Shown: piece after piece, positions 1 to 10,666 of the stretch
Position numbering within the stretch: the first letter of the stretch is position 1
Layout: every line of letters begins with the position of its first letter
DNA from: Zopfochytrium polystomum
Taxonomy: Eukaryota; Chytridiomycota; Chytridiomycetes; Chytridiales; Chytridiaceae
NCBI GenBank assembly: GCA_025765615.1
Contig: JAIVFJ010000249.1
Span: 25,365-89,364, forward strand
Direction: 5' to 3'
Length of the DNA: 64,000 nucleotides
Program-made: the position numbers and the translations under genes
The notes under the pieces: model-generated
The model's input: only the letters and a program-made list of their open reading frames with translations
Told to the model about the DNA's origin: nothing
Databases searched by the model: none

Positions 1-28
1 GACAAGCCCGCCGAAGAAAAAGGAAAGG

Positions 29-649
29 ATGATGTTTCAAACCCAGACCCGTTACTTGTCAACGATCTTGCTGCGCCAGCGATCGCCTTTCCTCCAACCG
101 CATCAACCAGCACGTCGTTTCGTTCGGATGGCCGCTCCATTAACTACCTCCGCCTCTGCCGCGGCGGGACCGATATATCGGTCCATGGAGGCAAAGCTGA
201 CGGAGGCCTTGTCTCCAGAGTCGCTCGTCATTCGCGACGATAGGTTCTCTTATGAATAGCTTGTGACCCTATATCTCTTCTGATCTGACTCCGATTTCTT
301 CTTTCCGGACCTCAAGTGCAAAGCATGCACACCACGCGGCGATGCGGGGATCGTCTGCAGTGGAAAGCCACTTTGCGGTGACGATCGTATCGGCAGCGTT
401 CGCCGGAAAGGTACCCAAACCTCTGCCTTCATGTGGTGCGCCGCGCTCGAATGACAACGAAATTCCTGACAACCTCTTTTTTTTTTTTTTTTTTTTTTTT
501 CTCTCTTCTATTTTCAACAGACTCTAATTCAGCGGCACCAGCTCGTTTACAAAATTCTCGACGAGGAGCTGAAGGTCAAAGGTGTACATGCGCTCCAGAT
601 TCATGCAAAGACACCAGAGGAGATTACGCGGGCGGGCGGGAAGCAATAA
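29..649 (+). CDS. BolA-family protein (three exons)
   Basis: BolA proteins partner monothiol glutaredoxins in Fe-S cluster handling in mitochondria or cytosol. Exons 29-243, 317-410 and 521-649 join in frame; the first junction restores the BolA core D-D-S-A-K-H-A-H-H-A-A, and exon 2 continues with S-H-F-x-V-x-I-V-S, typical of the fold. Exon 3 holds Q-R-H-Q-L-V-Y and ends with V-H-A-L-Q-I-H-A-K-T-P-E-E, carrying the conserved C-terminal His that helps bind the cluster. About 145 residues from the first Met. The N-terminus (residues 1-33) is rich in Arg, Ser and Thr and lacks acidic residues, like a mitochondrial presequence; a second Met at residue 34 (position about 128) could start a cytosolic form. 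Intron 2 contains a run of about 24 T just before its acceptor. Family call is firm; mitochondrial targeting is inference. Confidence 0.9.
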
Positions 650-1555
650 ATTATCGCCCCATGTGTGCTATGCGATGTTTGCGTTGGGATTAATTTTACG
701 AGATTGATGACCCAACTGTCGATGGCTTCATTCGTCGTGCGTCTTTTTTTTTTTAATAAATTGGTTTCTGTGAGGTCAGTCGCCAGTGATTTACAGTATT
801 GTGCAGAACAAACAACAATTGATGAAGGCAAACATTAGGAGCTCCTCGGCTACAGAAACAGCTGTAACAATGGAGCCAGCTGATCCTGCAACATTTCCAA
901 GGCAGGGAGACTATCCCTATGCTTAGATTCTTGCGATGTTAATTGTAGGAGGGATCCAAATCTACACGGCCATACACGCGCAGGGCCAACCGCCACCGCG
1001 CCCACACTGTGACTTTGTTGTTTCATCTCTCCTGTTCAGCTTTTGAGAGGACTCCAGGGCTGGAGTTCTAAAACAATAAAAAAGGTCTCCTGTTTTGGCA
1101 TTTCCTCATCATCGATTCCTATTTACTATATACAGTAATTTTTTTATTTTTTTTTATTTTTAAGAGCAGGTCAACAATGTCCGTTGAAGTGGCAGTGGCA
1201 ACCTGTAGTGGCGCCTCAAATTTCGGACTCCGAAGAAGAAATGAAGGGCTTTTTCAATGTTTTGTTTGTTTTTTTCTTCGCCCCTTTTATATAATTTTTC
1301 TTTTTGCCTTGTTTTTTTCTTGTGCCTATTTTCGGTCTGGCGGCAAGCCTTGGCGTGGCGTGGGACGGACGGACCTCGAACGGTTTTACTTGCTTGTCTC
1401 TGGTGTTCCGCTTCAAGCGGCGTCTATCTATCACGCCCACCCCCTCCCGGCCGGAACCGCAGCTTCGCCGCAGCTCTCACGGTTGGGGATAAAAAGAGAG
1501 AAATATCGACAACGGCAGCAATCAGTCCCCCCCCGCTCTTTGCCCGCCCCTCGCA
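650..1555. other. Intergenic, no gene seen
   Basis: Between BolA and RGS gene 1 I see no conserved reading frame. It contains T-rich tracts near 735-750 and 1138-1160 and a C/T-rich stretch just before the RGS start. Longer open frames at about 1177-1686 are rich in Phe, Leu and Arg, match nothing I know, and run through the RGS first exon in another frame, so I treat them as chance. Confidence 0.5.
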
Positions 1556-2865
1556 ATGTTCAACCTGGTGCGCGGGGCATCCCCGACCCCTCCCTTTGCT
1601 ACTGCGATCCGCTAACACTATCATTCCCCTGCGCCAACAGTTCAAGCAGCGGTCCAAGGTTTCGGCGCCGCTCATGGCCGACATAACCGTTGCTGACGTC
1701 GAAATCGGCGGAATGCCCCGGCTCATGGTTTCCCGTATTCCGCTAGCTTACTACCTCGTGTCACTCATGGAAGACTACTGCTCTGAAAATCTCGTGAGTT
1801 GTTGTGGAACAAGCAGACAAGGAGGGTCGGGTGAAAAGTAAACCACTGCGATGAGAGCCTTGCAGCCAGTCCAACTTTGCTAACATTATATTACCAGTTT
1901 TTCCACTTGGAAGCTACTTTCTACACCGCGAGCGGCCCATCAATGTCACCTGAGCAGCTGGAAGCCCACGCATCCCACATCTTCAAAACGTACTTGGAGC
2001 CCGATAGCCTGTTCGAAGTCAACGTGGATTTCAAACTCCGCAAGCAGTGCCAGGAAGCCCTCGAGTGAGTCCAAATGTAGACATAGATTTGGTCTAGACA
2101 CCGCTTCAACCGGGCCAGACTTCCACCACCACTTTCAAGCTGGCAATGATCGCTAAACATAGCTTCATTTTAGGTCAAAAACCGACCTCGCGAAGATTTT
2201 CGAGTTACCCGCAAAACATATCTTTGGCCTCCTTGAGGCTTCGTACATCAAATTTCTGCGCGGCCCATATGCCGCGAAGCTTCGGTTAGAGCAGGACGGT
2301 GAGTAGGATGGGCTCCTCCCTAAACCAGTCTCTCCCAGAACACACAAAGCGGAAGGTTGGAATAGCAGTAAAGATATTCCACTTCTCGTCGCACGCTCTT
2401 ACTAGAAAGAACCCTCTTCAACTAGAGCAGCAGCAAAGTGGCATTTTAAGCCTCGTGATCACTAAACCCATGTACCTTCTATTCGTTCTTTCGATGGGCA
2501 GGGGCTACGGACATTGCTGTCACGGCAAAAAGTCGAGACGAAGTCATGGCGGTCATCGTCAGCCGGCTTAGGGAGCAAGGAAGCCACGGGAAGCTGGTCG
2601 ACCCGGAAGCTGCCGAGAAGCGCGCAGTCTCGCTGCAGCACATGGTAGCAGAATTTTGCAGAACTGTGTTGGATGTAAGTGTCATACCGCGTGGGGGGTG
2701 GGAACGAGGATAAGCCGATTCGGGCCGTCTCTCGTTATTCTAGTCTAAACTATGACTTTTTTCACTGCGTCAAAACAGGTTCCGGTGGAAAAATCGCTGG
2801 AGATGATACGGTCCTCGAAACCCCCCGCCGAGCGCACAAACAGCCCAAGACTAAAGAAGAAGTGA
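1556..2865 (+). CDS. Small RGS-domain protein, copy 1
   Basis: RGS domains bind G-alpha subunits and speed GTP hydrolysis, so this should dampen heterotrimeric G-protein signals. Six exons join in frame: 1556-1567, 1641-1793, 1898-2064, 2174-2298, 2502-2674 and 2779-2865, giving about 238 residues. RGS hallmarks follow in order: S-E-N-L-F-F-H-L-E-A (helix 4 E-N-x-x-F-W-like), H-I-F-K-T-Y-L, E-P-D-S-L-F-E-V-N-V-D, and L-L-E-A-S-Y-I-K-F-L-R-G-P-Y. A C-terminal part after the domain (V-S-L-Q-H-M-V-A-E-F-C-R-T-V-L-D) is shared with the paralogue at 43939-45008. No membrane segment, DEP or GGL domain is visible, so it is a minimal RGS protein. The coding part of exon 1 is only 12 nt. Exon borders were chosen by frame and by matching the paralogue. 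Copy 1 has one intron more than copy 2 (after V-L-D). Confidence 0.85.
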
Positions 2866-3109
2866 CAGGTTCCTTAGCTTTCGTCCTCTCGGGTTTGTGC
2901 TGGGAATGGGCATTTGGGCTTGTATCAAGAAGGAACAGTGCAGCGTGTTATGCAGCGCAATATGGGCGCACACTAATCGTGAAGTTGGCGTGCGCGTTTC
3001 ATATAAAGAAAACTTCCTTGACAAACTGCCGTTTTTGCTGCTCCCGCACATAAAACGCTCCTCGTCGTCCGCCTCTTTCGATACATCTTGTGCTCCGCAA
3101 CGAGTCACG

Positions 3110-4091
3110 ATGCCACCAACGCTGGCTCATGCCCGCACCGAAGCCACCCTCTTCAGCGATGACCTGTCTGCCCCTGTGAGGGACCCCGCCGCGAAGACCC
3201 TCCGCAAAGTGGATGGGGAAAAGTATGGCTCACCTCAGCTGCCATTACGACGTCGCGTCGCGATTGAAGCCGCGTCAGAGTATGACACGCTTCTGGTGCT
3301 GCTCGAGAAGGTGTTGGTATGGTCGTTCGTTCGTTTCACAGAACTCCGAACTTTTCATGTTCTTCTTAAAGGACTTTTCGATTCTGAACTGGTCCAACCT
3401 ATCTTCGCATGATCTTACCTTGTCTTCGCCTGATCTATTGGGATCGTGGTGGGCTCATGCTTTCTTGTTGGTAAGCACAGTCCGATCCCCAGCTCCCAGT
3501 GACGGTACCACGACCACCTTACGATCCGCACGAAATGTTCAGCCTTGTCCGACGGTCGGTGTTTTCGCGCAGAAGCACTTTTCCATTTTGTTCGCATCGG
3601 GTTAATAAGTGCCCACCCCGACAAAGAACAGGCACAAGAAGATTGGGCGAGAGCTGCAGGCAGAATTCACCGCGGACGTGTGCGAACTGCTCCAGACGCC
3701 TCGACCGGACACCTCTGAAATTCAAGATTGCCTGCACTACCTCCTCCACTCTGTTCCTCTCAAAGGTAGTGTCGCTTACAGGTCGCTATCGTCGACTTTG
3801 AAGTCGTATTGACAAGCTTCTTCGGCGAAGACTGGCGAAACTGCGGTCGCTGGCTTCGAGACCCGCCGAACGAGAGCCAGCTGAGGCGCATCAACACTCT
3901 CGGGCTTCACCGTTTCTGCGGCAAGGCGAGGTCGACTTTCAGGAGGCTGATGGGATACAAACTCACCCCAAACTTGGTTTGCTGGCACATGGTCCACTCG
4001 CTCCAGAATTTGCGAGGTGGCCTTATCCCAGAGTCGATTCGAACCATACTCTGCATACTACTCAAGGACTACACCGCCGGTATGTTGGCAG

Positions 4092-4184
<93 letters not shown>

Positions 4185-5198
4185 GTTAATCTCTCCTTCG
4201 CCCTCCATCGCTTCGCTCGCATTCTCTCCACAGACCCGAAAAAATGCCGTGACATCCGCCTCGTCCGTGAATTGCTTCGAGTGTGCGATCACTCCAATCA
4301 TATTCTCAGACAGACCCAGTTCCTATGCACAAGAATCACGCAAAAAGACCACACGACGCACCCGCTGTCTCTGGCGGCTGCGGTTCCGGTGCACGACGCA
4401 AACTACCGGCCACGAACGACTATTGAGAGGCGAGCATGCATCTTGGCCGCGATGCAGCGCGAGGCCGATGGTGGCGGCGCCGGCGGCAGTGCTCGGGGCG
4501 ACGCCTGCAGCGCAAAGGAGCTCCGGCCGCCACCCACGCCCGAATCGATAGGGTCGTCGTCGTTCTCGTCGTCCTCGTCGTCCTCGAAAGCGCCGTCGCA
4601 TTCTGCGTCGTCCTCAATCTCCTATACATACCTCTCTCAGTCGACGCACTTCTTTGACTCATCGCCGTCGCTGCACGCGTGTCTGCCACTTCCGTCTGGT
4701 CCAGCCACTCCGTCCACCTCACCCCGGTCATCGCGGCAGTCAAATGGGGTTCCTCCGAGCATTCCCACCCAGCAATCCTTCGCGACGACCCTCCAGGGCC
4801 ATGCGGATCTCCTGCCCCTCCCGCTGTCCACGCCGATGCGGAGGTTGACTCCGGCCGAAGTCGACGCGCTTCGGCGCGAGCAGGCATCCCATTTGTTCGG
4901 TCGCGCGCTGTTTCGAGCGCGGCGCGCTCTTTGGTGCCCCTCGGCGATGCCGATGACGTGGCCGATAGGCGCGCAAAGCAAGGCGGCAGGGAAGTGCAGG
5001 GCAGGGCCAGGCGGCAGCGAGTGGGGAAGGGGTGTGGTGGAGGAGGGGTCAGTGGGGGAGAGACATCGCCCGATGGTTTCGGAGAAAGATGGCGTTCAGG
5101 AGGAGGGGGAGGCCCGTCGGGAGGCGAGCGAGAAGCGCATGGAGACGTGGACTTTGATATGGGGCGCCATTATAGGACAGCCAGAGGTGTTTTTCTGA
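3110..5198 (+). CDS. Divergent RhoGAP-like protein with Ser-rich C-terminus
   Basis: The central part reads like a diverged RhoGAP fold, which stimulates GTP hydrolysis by Rho-family GTPases. Around 3890-4075 there is G-L-H-R-F-C-G (compare the arginine-finger motif G-I-F-R-V-S-G), then W-H-M-V-H-S-L-Q-N-L-R-G-G-L-I-P-E (compare L-K-x-Y-L-R-E-L-P-E-P-L-I-P), and after the next intron L-L-R-V-C-D-H-S-N-H-I-L. The start at 3110 opens a conserved-looking N-terminus; exon 1 ends near 3316. Borders of exons 2 and 3 (about 3640-3770 and 3780-4079) are approximate. The intron 4080-4233 is clear: exon ends G at 4079 and resumes with D-P-K-K-C-R-D. Residues after the domain are Ser-rich, then Arg/Gly-rich, and probably disordered. 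A canonical RhoGAP would keep L-R-E-L-P-E-P, which is eroded here. Alternative: an unrelated lineage-specific family. Confidence 0.5.
4095..4180 (+). repeat. (CT)n microsatellite inside an intron
   Basis: About 43 uninterrupted CT units lie inside the intron 4080-4233 of the RhoGAP-like gene, about 50 nt before its acceptor CAG. On the sense strand it is a very long polypyrimidine tract. Flanking exons stay in frame, so the repeat is not coding, although open frames run through it as poly(Leu-Ser). Confidence 0.95.
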
Positions 5199-5280
5199 AA
5201 CTCTTTCTCGAAATAAAACAACAGCCACGAATAGTAGAACGACCACCGCCAAAACTTCGTCAGCAGCCCAACCCTCCGCC

Positions 5281-6219
5281 ATGCCGATCAACATTACATC
5301 CGAGTCTGAGGTATTTACTCGCGGCATAATGAGATCGGGCAGTGCGAACGGACGCGGCTCGTTTCGCACTGGCCTTGGATCCCATTACCGCTCCAAACGG
5401 GCCGTCCCCTGCAACCGAATAACACCGCGATCGCGATGCGCCCGCCACTTTTCGATCTTTTAACACTCGCCTGCCCCCCCCCAGTTCAATGAATACATCA
5501 ACTCATCGAAGTTGACCGTCGTTGACTTCACAGCAGCTTGGTGCGGGTGAGTATGGTCGACGATTCCTACTCTTCGCACTTGGTCGCGCTGACGAATTTT
5601 TTGGCGAACGAACCCTTTGATCTGGCGAACGAATCCTTGGATCTGATAGACCGTGCAAGATGGGTTAGTCGATTCAGCGTGGATGCTTCGAGTTTCTTAC
5701 TCTGGCCTATTCTGCAGTTGCGCCCCGCTTCGAAGCGCTTTCAAAAAAATACCCTGAATTCAACTTTTTGAAGGTCGACGTTGACGAAAATAGGGTAATG
5801 AGTCCTCACTTTATGTGAGTCCGCGTTCTCCTAATCCTTAAATGATCGCCTCACTTTCAACCGTCCCCCTGTAGTCCGTAGCCTCTACGCATGGGGTACG
5901 CGCCATGCCGACATTCATGCTCTTCCGATCAGGGAAACGACTGGAGGAGGTGGTTGGAGCTGATATCGTCAAGGTGGAGCGTCTCGTCGAGTCGCATGGC
6001 AAAGCTTCTGGTGGATTCCCAACTTCCGGAGGCAGGAAACTCGGTGGCTCTGGGCCGTCTGGCAGCAGCAGCAGCAGCTCATCCACAACTTCCTCCTCCG
6101 TTTCCCCTTCGGCCGTGGGCTCTGGCTTCTTGTCGAACCTCACTCCTTTGCAACAACAGTACCTTATCTTTGCCGGCATCTTGCTCGCTTTCGTCTATCT
6201 GTACTTCAAGCAGCAATAA
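5281..6219 (+). CDS. Tail-anchored thioredoxin-domain protein
   Basis: Thiol-disulphide oxidoreductase of the thioredoxin fold. Five exons join in frame: 5281-5310, 5485-5546, 5650-5663 (14-nt microexon), 5718-5794 and 5875-6219. The product has V-V-D-F-T-A-A-W-C-G, then P-C-K-M from the microexon, A-P-R-F-E-A-L-S-K-K-Y-P, V-D-V-D-E-N and the cis-Pro motif V-R-A-M-P-T-F, so both active-site cysteines (W-C-G-P-C-K) are present. After the about 105-residue domain comes a Ser/Gly linker (10 Ser in a row region) and a C-terminal hydrophobic helix Y-L-I-F-A-G-I-L-L-A-F-V-Y-L-Y-F followed by K-Q-Q. That layout predicts tail anchoring with the thioredoxin domain in the cytosol (ER, outer mitochondrial or peroxisomal membrane). 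Start Met is followed by P-I-N-I-T, usual for thioredoxins. Confidence 0.9.
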
Positions 6220-6278
6220 TTACGGAAGCCGCAGTCTTAATATCAAAAACCTTATAAGTCTTTATCCATCTCTTTTTC

Positions 6279-7639
6279 TCATTTGGCAGGGCCCTGCCGC
6301 TTCGGCCGTCCCAATAGCCAGAAATGACGCGACAGGTCTGTTTCTGTTAACTTCACCCGTCCATCTCCCCAGCCGGACTCCTCTCCCATTTGAACGATGC
6401 GCTCGCACGCGGCAACGGCGGCCGCGCGGAGGATTATTAAGCGCTCCTGCTCGGAATACGACGAAAGCCCCTCACCAACAGCCAATACCCCAAGTCCTAG
6501 TAGCACTTGCGGGACAGTGTCGTCCACAATGGCGGTAAGCGTCACAAAGGGGCCAGGCTTCTTTCCACTGGGATCTTCAAGGAGCAAAAATGACGCGTCG
6601 GACTCGGAGAATCCTTGATGGAGATTAAGAACGACTTTCTGCGCCCCTCGCAAAATTTTGACATCTGCGGACACAGGAGGAATATGAGCAGAAAAATGCA
6701 CTACACAGGACAAGACTCACCAATTCCAGCAACCTTGGTGGTATCGTTGAATGCCGGAAGCTGTGAAATGAGCGCATTCAGAAGGCGATTTGTTCGCTCC
6801 TTGCTGGACGAAGATACTGCGTCGGACCCCAAGGCTCGAGCAATAAACTCCCCTAAACCATGCGGACAGCCGATTCTCTCGAGAGTCTTGCCCGTCTCAT
6901 TTAGGGTGTCTCGAATGAGCGTTACAAAAGGGCGAAGCGGATGCGGCTCGCTCACAGTGACCGCCGGTAGTGTCGGGTGTGGTACTTCTCGGGTGACTGG
7001 AAGATCGAACGTGGAGGAGACCTAGAAACGGAAATGAAACATTCAGAAAAGCAACAGGAGCGAGTAGAGCGCGGACAGTACCTCACTCAAGCTGATGTCC
7101 TTGAGGGACTTTGCAGCAAAACCGACGCCTGATATCCACATAGCCATGACGCCATACCTGACCACGTCAAATAGGCCACGGCCGGCATGCTCCTTCAGCA
7201 AGCGACCCCACTTCCCGTCTTCTGCGCCAGGGGCAGACGGCGCTCGCTCGGCAGTGGCAGTTGCGAGGAGCTCACACAGCACCGCGGCACCGAGCTCCTG
7301 CTCGCGCGTGTCGAACCGAAGAGGAAGTTGCGCAGTGGCAGGCAATGCAATGGATGTGGTCGATGCGAGCGAGGCAGCGAGCACCGCCGGAGTGAGGGAA
7401 TTGAGAATGGGCGTAATGGCACTCTCGTTTATCTGGGGTTATGCGAAAGGGCGTAGAGTTGGTGGGGATTGTTCTAGGTCGAGGCAAAGATGTCGTCAGC
7501 TGCACCTGAACGGCATCCGCGATGATATCCGATGCCAAGAGGGCATTGCAAGAGGACCGCACAAGCTGTATTGTTCACGGTGAGACAGTGTTAACGCGCG
7601 TCTGAGGTCGCTCACTTCAATTGGGGTCTGCCCGTTCAT
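6279..7639 (-). CDS. Queuosine-salvage family (DUF2419-like) protein
   Basis: Members release queuine from queuosine 5'-phosphate so that the base can be reused in tRNA. Five exons on the minus strand: 7616-7639, 7506-7565, 7082-7432, 6721-7021 and 6279-6664; all junctions keep frame and the first intron is exactly 50 nt with a TTAAC branch-like site. About 378 residues. Family features seen: N-terminal V-R-S-S-C segment, L-P-L-R-F-D-T-R-E-Q-E, G-R-G-L-F-D-V-V-R-Y-G-V, L-N-E-T-G-K, L-P-A-F-N-D, K-I-L-R-G-A-Q, V-D-D-T-V-P-Q-V-L-x-x-L-G-V-L and I-L-R-A-A-A-V-A-A-C-E-R-I. The aromatic/acidic substrate motif of well-studied members (D-x-L-N-F-S-F-W type) is not recognisable, so activity may differ or be lost. 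Tail-to-tail with the thioredoxin gene, 59 bp apart. Confidence 0.65.
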
Positions 7640-7916
7640 AACCAACCCCTCGAATGTGACAAGTCAACAAAAAAACCAAACACCTTTCCATCGCCCCATC
7701 AAGGCCAGCATCGTCGCTTGGCCATCGGGACAGATTGATTAAAATAATTGGTTGTTTCAACCGTCTGAGAGAATCATGAGCGCGCTCAAGTTATCAGTGT
7801 GGGCGAAAGGACGTGACGCATCGATTCTCTGAAGAAGGAGCGATTAGGGATAATATGCTGCTGCCTTGCATGAACAAAGGGGCGCACGCTTGTTCTTGTT
7901 CGGCTGAGTTTGAATT
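7640..7916. other. Head-to-head promoter region of Q-salvage and 4-TM genes
   Basis: About 280 bp separate the two divergently transcribed starts. It is AT-richer than the flanks (for example 7735-7755). I see no clear TATA box or known regulatory site. Confidence 0.4.
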
Positions 7917-10616
7917 TTGCCACACACAAGAAACACCCTCCACATGCAACCCCGTCGTGTCGACAGCAACACCACACCCGGCCTCAGGCTGAGGCTTCCA
8001 ACTCCGGCGCCGCCCGACGCGCTGCACGGTAGCCTCAGCCTCCGCCAGGACTCCCTCTCTCCCTTTCTGCTTGCTGGTGGTTCTCCACCCTCTAATTCCC
8101 GAATGGTCGAGGGACAGCAACTCTCGTCGCAACCCGCTACCGTCACGACCTCTTCGGCCAACGATCGGTCCATTGGGCGCTCTCTTCCAAGCTCAAAGGC
8201 TCCTTTAAGCAGCCGAGCAGGGCGAAGCACCTCGGCAGTCATGGTTCAGCCCGAGATCGTCAATAAGGCTGCAGGAGGACAAGCTCCGGTCGTGGAACAA
8301 TCACCGAAAGTACCGGAAAGCTCGTTCACCATCTCAGCAACTGTATCAATGGTCGCAAGATCTCTTTGGAGCCTTGGAATGGGTTCGTCTCTAACAGAGG
8401 CTGGTAGGGGCGATGGCAGTCAGTCTTCAAACTCGTTTTACTCATTTCAGCATTTTGAAGGTGCAGGAGCAGGGCCTTCAGCACCATCAAACTCGCCTAA
8501 CAATCCGCAGGTTCGGGCCGGCCCACCTCAAAGACCGGTGGGGCCTCGGAGACCGATGCCACCCATCATCGCGCCTCCAACCACAGATGTTTCCCCAAAC
8601 AATATCCAATCGAGTGGTCCATCTTTGGCACCGTCAGGGATCCGAAAACAGGAGACTGTTCTGCAGATTTCGGAAGGCCCATTTGCCAATGCTCGCGTTC
8701 GACGTAGCTCTCATACGCAAAACTACAGAACACGACCTTCATCTGTGCCGCCCCCGTCTGTCGCCCGATACCAGCTACCAAGAAAACCCATCGAATTAAT
8801 TGTAGATAAACCTTTGCCTCCAGTGAACTTGGGCTCGATTGCCCAGGAAAGCGATGCAACGCTGGTTGATTCAGTGGTTGAAAGTAGCAGCCTGGACAAT
8901 CATCTAACGCGTCAAATCACCTCTGGCCCCGGCCGCGCGGATAGGAGCCCACCGACACGGCTCCGAGAGCTGAAGAGAACGAGGTCGACGCCAGAAGAGC
9001 TCATCATTGAGTCGAGTGTAGTCCCTTATGCCAACGGTGTTTCTCTTGATAGTCGAACTGATCGCACTATCAGCGTTAGCAAGCAACCGCCTGCAAGGAT
9101 GCTTTCTGTTCCGAATACTGATGCAAGCAGTCTCGTTTCCGACAGCAAGGAAGTGCATCATCTTGGCAAACAAGTGAGCTGGGCGACACCCACTTCTTTG
9201 CAGCAATGGTCAGATACAAATGACGAATCCCGGACACTTTCGGTGCCAATGAGGCCGAGGCGAGAGCGTAGGCGTATTCCCCGTCTACTCTCATCTTCGT
9301 CGATAGGCTCTTTCTCAACTTTCGATGGCTCTGCGGCCTCCTCAGTCGTAGATCACCCAATGAAAGGTTCCACCAACGCATCAAAACCGCCCTTACGATG
9401 GCATGAAGTTCACCCTGAGCCCGCAACGCCAAAAATTGGTCCTGATCCAGCGCTGCTCAAAATGGCTGATGGCGAGCTCGAAGAGTTTGAACTGGAAGAA
9501 ATCGAGTCCGTCACAATGGACTCTTCAAAAGGAGTGACCCTAGCAGAGTCCGAACTCACAGTAACTTCTACCACCACCGCTCCAGCTTGGGCCGGACGGC
9601 AATGCCGTCCATCCACCTCAGCCGCCAACTATTTCTCTTTGGGTGCCCCTCCGCGAACTAACATGGAGACAAATGTGTTGCCGTCCTCAAGGCCGTGGTG
9701 GGAGCAGTTTTATGACATTTACGATCAAGGGTTTCGCGTCAAGCTTGAACTTGTTGAGGATAATGTTCGCGAATTGGAAGATGACTTTGAAGACGCCCCA
9801 TCTCAGGTCGTTTTCGTCCAAGAGCTGCCAGAAGAAGTTGGCCAGGAGCAAGATTCACCCCTCAACTTCGAGAATTCGTTCCTCACAACCAACCAAATGA
9901 GAGGGACGCCGAACGTGGCAGCTGTTGGGAATTTCAGCACGAACACTGTTGGGCATGAAGCGGCGCCGCCGACTGAAGTAGGTACCCCTCGTTTGGTCGA
10001 GCGGGAACCAACCGATCACCACGACACGGCGCACCGTCCGCACCGGGGACTAGAGAAACTGCAAACACCAGGGGAGCCTGCTAGCCTGTTCAAATCTTTG
10101 CACTTTCAAGTCGTTTTTGCCTTGGTTATACTTCAAGCTTTGCAAGGTGTCATGTCTCTCATTGGCCAAACTCATTACGTGGAGCTGGCATCTTCTACGA
10201 CTGACGAAGGTGCAAGAGAATTGTCTGACAACACGGACACATCGCTCCAGACTGCCTTTACAGTCATGTCCATAGTCTTTTGCTTGCTCGCTGCTGCACT
10301 AACCTTCGCGCTTTGTGCTCGTTTGGGTAGCAGGAGTATTCGGCTAAATCGAGACCCCCTTCCAAAGTGGTTCCGAATATTCGTCGGAGCGGCGGCATCC
10401 GGGATGGCAGCGTTAGCGACTGCAAGTTTATGTGCTGCAGTGTCGATTGGTAGGCGAAATGGTCACGACTTGCGCTCGAGAGCGTGCGTGGCCGGAAAGG
10501 AGATTGGTGAAGTGTGTGGCTGGATTATGGCTGGCACTGTCGCGGGCTTCGTATCAGCTGTTCTCTGGGCTATCAGCGCTGTTTTGTGGTTACGGGATGG
10601 AATGAAGGGAGTATGA
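7917..10616 (+). CDS. Large disordered protein with four C-terminal membrane spans
   Basis: Single-exon frame of 899 codons; Met at 7917, 7941 or 8103 could start it and I cannot decide. No family recognised. Residues 1 to about 720 are Ser/Pro/Thr-rich with basic clusters (for example R-R-E-R-R-R-I-P-R near residue 440) and an acidic patch E-L-E-E-F-E-L-E-E near 520, so mostly disordered and probably phosphorylated. The last 180 residues hold four hydrophobic helices: F-Q-V-V-F-A-L-V-I-L-Q-A-L-Q, a second around V-M-S-I-V-F-C-L-L-A-A-A-L, a third F-V-G-A-A-A-S-G-M-A-A-L-A, and a fourth G-T-V-A-G-F-V-S-A-V-L-W-A. A short non-membrane loop follows helix 1. This resembles the four-helix layout of MARVEL or claudin-like proteins without a matching motif. 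Likely a plasma-membrane or cortical protein with a long cytosolic N-terminus (inference). Confidence 0.75.
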   Translation: MPHTRNTLHMQPRRVDSNTTPGLRLRLPTPAPPDALHGSLSLRQDSLSPFLLAGGSPPSNSRMVEGQQLSSQPATVTTSSANDRSIGRSLPSSKAPLSSRAGRSTSAVMVQPEIVNKAAGGQAPVVEQSPKVPESSFTISATVSMVARSLWSLGMGSSLTEAGRGDGSQSSNSFYSFQHFEGAGAGPSAPSNSPNNPQVRAGPPQRPVGPRRPMPPIIAPPTTDVSPNNIQSSGPSLAPSGIRKQETVLQISEGPFANARVRRSSHTQNYRTRPSSVPPPSVARYQLPRKPIELIVDKPLPPVNLGSIAQESDATLVDSVVESSSLDNHLTRQITSGPGRADRSPPTRLRELKRTRSTPEELIIESSVVPYANGVSLDSRTDRTISVSKQPPARMLSVPNTDASSLVSDSKEVHHLGKQVSWATPTSLQQWSDTNDESRTLSVPMRPRRERRRIPRLLSSSSIGSFSTFDGSAASSVVDHPMKGSTNASKPPLRWHEVHPEPATPKIGPDPALLKMADGELEEFELEEIESVTMDSSKGVTLAESELTVTSTTTAPAWAGRQCRPSTSAANYFSLGAPPRTNMETNVLPSSRPWWEQFYDIYDQGFRVKLELVEDNVRELEDDFEDAPSQVVFVQELPEEVGQEQDSPLNFENSFLTTNQMRGTPNVAAVGNFSTNTVGHEAAPPTEVGTPRLVEREPTDHHDTAHRPHRGLEKLQTPGEPASLFKSLHFQVVFALVILQALQGVMSLIGQTHYVELASSTTDEGARELSDNTDTSLQTAFTVMSIVFCLLAAALTFALCARLGSRSIRLNRDPLPKWFRIFVGAAASGMAALATASLCAAVSIGRRNGHDLRSRACVAGKEIGEVCGWIMAGTVAGFVSAVLWAISAVLWLRDGMKGV

Positions 10617-10666
10617 TGTGAAAGAAGTTGTGACAAATTTCTATATTCGATCATGCAAATTTCGTT

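Noticed and set aside
4017..4190. Poly Leu-Ser and poly Arg-Glu frames over the CT repeat
   Set aside because: Produced by the (CT)n microsatellite inside an intron; all frames are open there.
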